Shown one piece after another: positions 1-5,900 of a stretch of DNA of 12,462 nucleotides. The DNA is from an uncultured Blautia sp. (GTDB lineage Bacteria > Bacillota > Clostridia > Lachnospirales > Lachnospiraceae). Location of the stretch: the NCBI RefSeq assembly GCF_934372025.1, contig NZ_CAKROJ010000063.1:1-12462 (forward strand), in the 5' to 3' direction. Under the pieces are notes generated by a model, which did no database searches, was not told the origin of the DNA, and saw only the letters and a list, made by a program, of their open reading frames with translations. Numbering within the stretch: the stretch's first letter is position 1; every line of letters begins with the position of its first letter. Both the position numbers and the translations under genes were made by a program.

Positions 1-557
1 ACCACCTTGATCTGATCAACCTCATACGCAAGTACCTCATCCAGCACATGAATATAAAACTGATCTTTTTTCTGTACCTTGTCCATATCTGTAAAAAGCT
101 TGGCATCCGGAAGTCCTCTGTGCCCTGTCAGCACACTGTGCGTACTCTCTCCTCCCAACGGAAAAGAAGTCTCCGGAATGTAGCCGACTCCCTTGGCCAG
201 AACATCCTGTGATGTACCTTTATATATAGGAAGATTTACATTGATCACCGGCACAGTCAGATAACCGATCACATCTCCGATATCCAGCATATCCACATGA
301 CTGGTGCCTGTCTGCTGCTCACCGATGGCATCCTGGGTAACTGCATTTCCAAGCTGTTCATTATACTGCTGCATGGCTTCCTTTACCGCATCGATCTTTT
401 CTTCATCCATGTCTTTAATCTCATCATTGTACTCCGTGATTGCCTGCGAAGCATGCTTCTGTGCGAGTATATTGCTGATGGTCGGATATAATGCGAGCGA
501 GATTCCCGCAAAGATCAGGATCATACTGAAAATCGTCGTCAGCCTTGGTTTCTTCAT
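1..557 (-). CDS. Class C (pilin-polymerising) sortase, C-terminus outside window
   Basis: This is a transpeptidase that would cleave LPxTG-type sorting signals and join pilin subunits at the outer face of the membrane. Only the first 185 codons are present; the frame is open to the window edge. An N-terminal membrane helix lies at about residues 7-25 (TIFSMILIFAGISLALYP), then a helical linker, then the sortase barrel starting near DVIGYLTVPVINVNLPIYKG (95-114). The catalytic histidine is in TGHRGLP (H146). The TLxTC cysteine and the arginine strand are expected beyond position 1. No DP-aromatic lid motif typical of many class C enzymes is visible. The ATG at 557 is preceded by AAAGGAA about 9 nt upstream. 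The gene lies 231 nt downstream of the backbone pilin, across a hairpin-rich spacer. The barrel closely resembles the other sortase of the window (LPIY-GT, DVLA-GVG, GH-GLP-AKLFT), so the two are paralogues. Class C is assigned from the family pattern and pilin context; the missing C-terminal helix could not be checked. Confidence 0.93.
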   Translation of the reverse strand, partial: MKKPRLTTIFSMILIFAGISLALYPTISNILAQKHASQAITEYNDEIKDMDEEKIDAVKEAMQQYNEQLGNAVTQDAIGEQQTGTSHVDMLDIGDVIGYLTVPVINVNLPIYKGTSQDVLAKGVGYIPETSFPLGGESTHSVLTGHRGLPDAKLFTDMDKVQKKDQFYIHVLDEVLAYEVDQIKV

Positions 558-605
558 GACCTGTAGTTCCTTTCCCTGTGATAGCCGGGGCTTTTGACCC
601 TGCCT

Positions 606-669
606 CTCATTTGTCTTATATGAAGCGGCCTGAGCTGTTTTTCAGACATCTGCATATAAGGCAAATAAG
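606..669 (-). other. Long imperfect inverted repeat upstream of the second sortase
   Basis: Arms at 606-622 and 653-669 can pair at 16 of 17 positions, counting one G-U wobble and with one mismatch, around a 30-nt spacer. The spacer contains a small palindrome (CAGACATCTG, 643-652). The element sits in the 231-nt spacer between backbone pilin and sortase. No T-tract follows on the minus strand, so it is not a standard intrinsic terminator. An mRNA processing, stability or attenuation role is inferred. Confidence 0.55.
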
Positions 670-678
670 ACACACCCA

Positions 679-700
679 CACTCTGCCTTACGGCAGAGTG
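679..700 (-). other. Perfect 9-bp hairpin with GTAA (GNRA-type) loop after backbone pilin
   Basis: On the minus strand CACTCTGCC and GGCAGAGTG pair perfectly around the loop GTAA, which fits the GNRA tetraloop pattern known for thermostable RNA hairpins. It lies about 90 nt past the backbone pilin stop. The bases after the stem are TGGGTGTGTC rather than a T-run, so efficient intrinsic termination is unlikely. A 3'-end stabiliser or processing boundary, or a leaky terminator that lowers sortase expression, fits better. Confidence 0.65.
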
Positions 701-788
701 ACGAGTCTGTCCTGTAGGATTTATTCAAAAAGAGGATTTATGGTAGCTAATTAATGAATTCTTCTATTATTTAATCATTCCTCAGTTC

Positions 789-2783
789 TTATTTCACAGT
801 TTTCTTTCTGGATGCGCCGATGATCAGAACACCTGCGAATGCAAGGGCAACTCCAAGAGCTGTGATAGCGATTGTACCCATACCACCAGTTGTTGGGAGG
901 GTAAAGCCTTTTTTGTTGATGATGGTTTCTGTGTGAATTCCTTCTGTTTTTGTATCATCATTATCAAAGGTTGTCTTTGTAACTTCATGTTTCACAAGAG
1001 TTTTCACACCGTTTTCATCTTTATAGTATTCATTTTTTGTAGTTGTCTCATATTCAATATTTAATTTAACTTCAACCGGTGCTTTCAGAAGATTGTATCC
1101 ATCGTGTGTCTTTATCTCTACCAGATAGTAAGTTCCGTTTGCAAGACCACTCTGAGAAACAATACCTTTTTTATTAGTTGTTAAAGGATCTTTATTAATT
1201 TTGAGCCATGTTTTAGTGGAATCCAGTCCAGCCGCTGTTACTTCCTCAGCTGATGCTGCACCAGTAGTACCTGCTGGCACTTCTTTGTAAAGATCAAATT
1301 GCACACCTTCAAGTGCTTTACCGTTTTCATTCTCGGCTTTCTTTACTACCTGCAGTCCGAAGGTATATACAGTTGTTGTATTCTTGATAGAATCTTTTTC
1401 TGGCTGTCCTGGTTTATTCGGGTTGCTTCCATCATCTGTATCTGGAAGAATCTTGTTGGAGTATTCCAGCTTTGCGCTGTTCGTGTTACCACCTGTTGTT
1501 GTAACTGCTGTGTCGAGAAGTTCTGCTTTGTAAGTGATTACAAGCTGTTTTCCTGCATAAGCAGCCATCTTAGAAGTATCAAAAGTAATTTTGAATCCGT
1601 TTTCAGATTCATCCCGTGCTATAGTATATTCTGATTCTGTACCTTCTGTTAGAGTACTTTCACCACACTTCACTACTACTTTTGTGATATCATCTTTTAG
1701 ATTTGTTGGTGTATCAGTAAGTGTGAATTCTTTTAATTTAGTAATATTGGATGGTACATCTACCGTGATCTGGTATGGTACCATATCACCTACATTGTAA
1801 TCTGTTTCCTGTTTCCAATCACCTGATGTTCTGTCCTGCACCTGTTTGGTCATGTCAGGTTTTTCGTTGGTTACTGAAACTTTGATATTATTATCTGTCT
1901 TTCCACCATAAGTGATTTTTCCTTCTGATGTTACGGTAAATTCATAGGTTTTCGCACCATCCATGATATATCCATCATTGTTACCACGGTCAGTCTCGAT
2001 GAATCTGTATGTACCCTGTGAAAGACCATTTACAGTAATCTTACCTTCTGCGTTTGTTACAAGTGATAAATCAGAGTTATCACTTTCATTTTTTGTGACA
2101 TTTGTCCATCCAGTGCCATTCTTTTTCTGAAGTATAAATTCTACACCACTCAATGGATTTGTGTCGGTACTATTTCCCGTTTTTCCCTGTTTCTCTAATG
2201 TCACGCCACCATAAGTTGTCACATTCTTAGGGTAAACATGTACATCATATAACCAGTTATCACCCTCTGCCGTTGTCATCGGGATAGATACCAGGAATGG
2301 ATCTGCCGGAGTGGTAACTTTATCAGGAGTTGATGTCTCGATTACTACATAGAAACCAAGTTCAAGTTCTGTAAATGTTGCTGTTCCATCAGCACCTGTT
2401 TTTACTTCTTCTCCAACTTTTTTGCTACTATAAGCACTTTTGATTTTTCCATTTTCTACATAAGTATTTTTATTAGGAAGTTCTGTCGGATTTGTACTGT
2501 AATAAGATGTCAGTTCATCAACACCTGCCACTTTATAAATAGTAAATCCTGCACCTGCAAGAGGTTTTGCACCCTCTGGCACAGTATCATTCTCTGAACC
2601 AGTACCCTTATGAGTAGTGTCATTACCATTATACTCATACTTATGGATTGTCAATGATCCTTTCTTAGTTGTATCAATTGTCGCAGGTGTCGTTGTCTGT
2701 GCTGCAAATGCAGTTGCTGACATGCTACCCAGCATCATTGCGCCGGCAAGGAGACCGGCAAGGAGTTTTTTGAATTTCTTCAT
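789..2783 (-). CDS. Backbone (major) pilin, LPTTG-anchored, multi-CnaB
   Basis: This is the likely polymerising shaft subunit. The start at 2783 is chosen because MKKFKKLLAG begins a clear signal peptide (1 to about 28, ending ATAFAA) and GAGAGG lies 8 nt upstream; the frame is open 34 codons further upstream but that part does not look like protein. Domains follow in order. The N-terminal domain (40-187) has K48, E149 and the pilin motif VHVYPKN, with K186 as probable cross-linking lysine and N187 as probable isopeptide partner. A CnaB/SpaA domain (194-306) has K198, E263 and N306. A region like the fimbrial isopeptide-formation D2 domain (329-445, VGDMVPYQITVDVP) follows. A last CnaB domain (475-623) has K481, E556 and N623. 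Sorting signal LPTTG (629-633), hydrophobic helix and tail RKKTVK end the protein. These features match known Gram-positive backbone pilins; the isopeptide residues are predicted from position only. Confidence 0.95.
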   Translation of the reverse strand: MKKFKKLLAGLLAGAMMLGSMSATAFAAQTTTPATIDTTKKGSLTIHKYEYNGNDTTHKGTGSENDTVPEGAKPLAGAGFTIYKVAGVDELTSYYSTNPTELPNKNTYVENGKIKSAYSSKKVGEEVKTGADGTATFTELELGFYVVIETSTPDKVTTPADPFLVSIPMTTAEGDNWLYDVHVYPKNVTTYGGVTLEKQGKTGNSTDTNPLSGVEFILQKKNGTGWTNVTKNESDNSDLSLVTNAEGKITVNGLSQGTYRFIETDRGNNDGYIMDGAKTYEFTVTSEGKITYGGKTDNNIKVSVTNEKPDMTKQVQDRTSGDWKQETDYNVGDMVPYQITVDVPSNITKLKEFTLTDTPTNLKDDITKVVVKCGESTLTEGTESEYTIARDESENGFKITFDTSKMAAYAGKQLVITYKAELLDTAVTTTGGNTNSAKLEYSNKILPDTDDGSNPNKPGQPEKDSIKNTTTVYTFGLQVVKKAENENGKALEGVQFDLYKEVPAGTTGAASAEEVTAAGLDSTKTWLKINKDPLTTNKKGIVSQSGLANGTYYLVEIKTHDGYNLLKAPVEVKLNIEYETTTKNEYYKDENGVKTLVKHEVTKTTFDNDDTKTEGIHTETIINKKGFTLPTTGGMGTIAITALGVALAFAGVLIIGASRKKTVK

Positions 2784-2791
2784 ACTCGTTT

Positions 2792-2797
2792 CCTCTC
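2792..2797 (-). promoter_or_regulatory. Ribosome binding site that fixes the backbone pilin start
   Basis: GAGAGG on the minus strand lies 8 nt before the ATG at 2783. It supports this start over the ATG at 2885, which has no comparable site and would put 34 charged residues before the signal peptide. Confidence 0.75.
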
Positions 2798-2836
2798 TTT
2801 CTCTTTCTTCATTTCCTTTTTCATTTTTCTTTTTAA

Positions 2837-2883
2837 GATACCTGAGAATTGTTTCGTGCATTGCACGCGACAACCCTGGTATC
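2837..2883 (-). other. 47-nt interrupted palindrome between adhesin and backbone pilin
   Basis: The centre is CGTGCA-A-TGCACG, a perfect 6-bp-arm repeat. It extends through a 2x2 mismatch into eight more pairs (two G-U), then a 2-nt bulge, then GATACC/GGTATC at the ends, giving about 20 pairs in total. It lies in the 135-nt spacer after the adhesin stop and about 53 nt before the backbone ATG. The minus-strand bases that follow are TTAAAAAGAAA, with no T-tract, so it is probably not a terminator. A hairpin that marks an RNA processing site and protects the backbone pilin message is inferred. A protein-binding palindrome is the alternative. Confidence 0.6.
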
Positions 2884-2918
2884 ATATATTTGAATCATCT
2901 GTCTGTTTCTTCAAGCGG

Positions 2919-5900
2919 TCAGGAAGTTTTGCCCTCCTTTCTCCGCTTTTGTAACAACAGATACATGATTACCGCAGTTCCGGCGATGATCGCACCGGTA
3001 AAGCCAAGGATCAGTCTGCTCCAGCTTCCTGTTGCCGGCAGCTGGAATTTTGCCTGATTGGCAACCTGGATCGTAAGTGTATTATCCTGAAGGCTTCCAA
3101 TGGAATTTTCACCTCCATCTACTGTGATGGAATTTCCTCTTCTGTTGATCACAACCGTGATCGGTGATTTCAAAAGATTGTATCCTTCCGGAGCTTTTAT
3201 CTCTGTGATCCGATAGGTTCCATCTTCCAGATTTTCAAATTTTGCCAGTCCAAGTCCAGGTTTTCCATTTTCCTTTCCATCACCCGTTATAACATTCTGT
3301 GGTGTAAAGGCACGGTCGATATTTCCATCAGCATCCAGTTTTTCAAGCTTAAATCCTGCCCCGACAAGTTTTTCCGGATTATCTCCTGCTGTTCCTGCCT
3401 TTATCTTCAAAATCTGAATATTAGTCTTTGGCGGCTGGTAGGTATTGGTAATTATTGCAGAACCATTATTATCTTCCCCAATAGAGATTCCTGAATCACT
3501 ATTGGTATTAGCATAATCATAAGAAACCTTAAACATACCAGCGTTTGTGAACTCGATGCTGCCTCCATTTTCCACAGGTGTTACTGCTGTCACTGTTCCA
3601 TCTGCACCTTTTGTCAGGGTTACCTCAACGATACGATACTGCCATGCAACCTGTGGTGTCTGTGTATAGTCCACATATTTATCCAGATCTTTAAATGATG
3701 TTTTCCATTGTTTAGTATAAATGTTATATGTCAGCTCTGTATAACTACTGTTGTTATAATCTACTGCCTTCCATTCACCTGTATCTGACGACCATCTCTG
3801 CAGCTGGACATAAATCTTATCCGGAAGTGTTCCTGCATAAGGTTCACCTGCTGCTGTTTCCCAGAGTTTTTCCACAGACAGATTTACCTTTGGTTTTTTC
3901 GTATTTTTAAATACTACTTCTGCCTGTGATTCTTCTCCCGTTGTATTTGCTGGTTTGATATATCCCTGAAGTACGGTCGTTCCGACTTTCTGCTGCACTT
4001 GCACTCTATTCAGCTTCAGCAAAATACTGTCGAGAGTGGAGCCATCGGTCGGTGTTATCTCTTCGATCGTAAAGAAGGTTCCGATCGGAATTCCTGTGAT
4101 CGTATAGGATTCATTGGCTTTCAGAGATATTTCCGGTACTTCAATCGGCGCTGTCTCCAGTCCGGCACCACCCACATTGGTAAATGTAAGTTTAAATCTA
4201 TAAGTACCATCCAACTGATCTGTCGGATATGCAGCTTCTTTCTTGATTGTCAGTGAACCTGTCTTAACTTTGTTGTAAAAGACTGCCTTCAATTTGGTTA
4301 AAGTCGTAGTATCATCCGGTTTCGCATAGGAACGGAATACGAACGTATTCTCTGACGGTTTCGTGCCCTTATAAGCATTATTGATTTTCTGACCTTCTGT
4401 GTCATTTCCCTCTTTGTATACTTCTGTTCTTCCATCATTAACGGAAAGCCCTGTCACCTTATTAAGACTGCCCACGCTTTCATTTGTTACAGTGCTTCCT
4501 GTTCCCATGGAAGTCACCGGATTTGTTACAGTACTTCCTGCTCCCATGGAAGTCACCGACTGTCCATTCTCAAACATGGTCCAGGTCGTCTCAAACAGAT
4601 TTGGATCGACTTCTTCTTTCAGGTAAATATAACTGCCTCGACGGAACTGATCCTTAAATGTAATGGTTTCCTTATCACGCAATACAAAGCTTCCATCATC
4701 CTCAATTGCATAGGCTCCTGACTTTGCAGAAGAAGTGTACACCGCACCTTTGGGATTCTCAAGTTTACCTGTTTCAGCTGAACCATAGTCCGCGATATCA
4801 TACTGCTTCGTCACAAATCCGGTAGAAGCTGTCAGTTCTGCCGTCGGACGGAATATAAAATCCTTCAGATAAATATCTCTTGGATAGTTATAACCGAAAC
4901 GGATTTTTTTCAAGCTACCAAAGCCTTCAATTCCTGACAATTTTGTGAGATCCAGTTTTACAGTTATCCACTGTTTGCTCGCAACAGAAACAGTACCATA
5001 AGTTCGTCCGGAAAGAGTTTCCTTATTATTTTCCTTATCCAGACAGCCTGCCACCTTTCCACTTGAATCTACCAATTGCAGATACATATTAGAAAGTGAT
5101 GGTGTATCATCGTGATCGTAATAGAACTTAAATTCCAGATACTGCATATTGGAAATATCTACCGGACTGGTTAATGTCAGTTCTCCATACCGCTGATCAC
5201 GATAATTGCTTTCCACATCCTGCTCTTTCGCATACCAGTGAATTGCATCTGAATCATTTATTTTTTCCTGTTTGAATGTGTTATTCTCATTCGTTGGTCT
5301 CAATGAATAAACCTGCTCACTGATTTTTTTTGGGTTTGTTGCTGTTGTTATACCTGAAGCATCTTTTGCTCCATAATGAGTTGCAAGATTCTTTATTGTA
5401 AAGTCGAACAAATCCGCATTTTTGAACAGATCCGAGAACAAATCATTTACACCTGTTGTGTCCACCTGTTTCTCTACCTGAAGCTGATTCTCATCCGGGA
5501 AGTTGAAGGTAACCTTCATATTAGATTCCCAAAGTCCACGCTCCATGTAGAACATGGTCAAAGTATGTTCTTTTTTGTAAAAATTCGAATCATTTTTTAA
5601 AGATGCTGGAAAATCTGTTGTTTTATTATTCATAAATCCGCCGCCTGACTGATTCTTTACTTTACTTACCCAGGCAGTCCTGTCTTGGAAATTGATACGG
5701 CCGGATACAACATCATGACCGCCGCCCACATCAAGAACCAGCTGATCATCTATGAATACCCATACATCATCATCACCTGAAAAGTTGAATTCTATCGGAA
5801 CTTCTTCACTTTTTGTAGTTGTAACTGTTCCACCCTGTGTCAGACGAAATTTAAACTGAAGTTTCTGTCCAAATCCATAATTCAGCTTACAGGCATCTCC

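Noticed and set aside
679..700. Intrinsic terminator after the backbone pilin
   Set aside because: The stem is good but no T-run follows on either strand, so it is described as a hairpin instead.
2784..2885. 34-codon N-terminal extension of the backbone pilin frame
   Set aside because: It would place charged residues before a good signal peptide, it overlaps the hairpin at 2837-2883, and GAGAGG at correct spacing marks the ATG at 2783.
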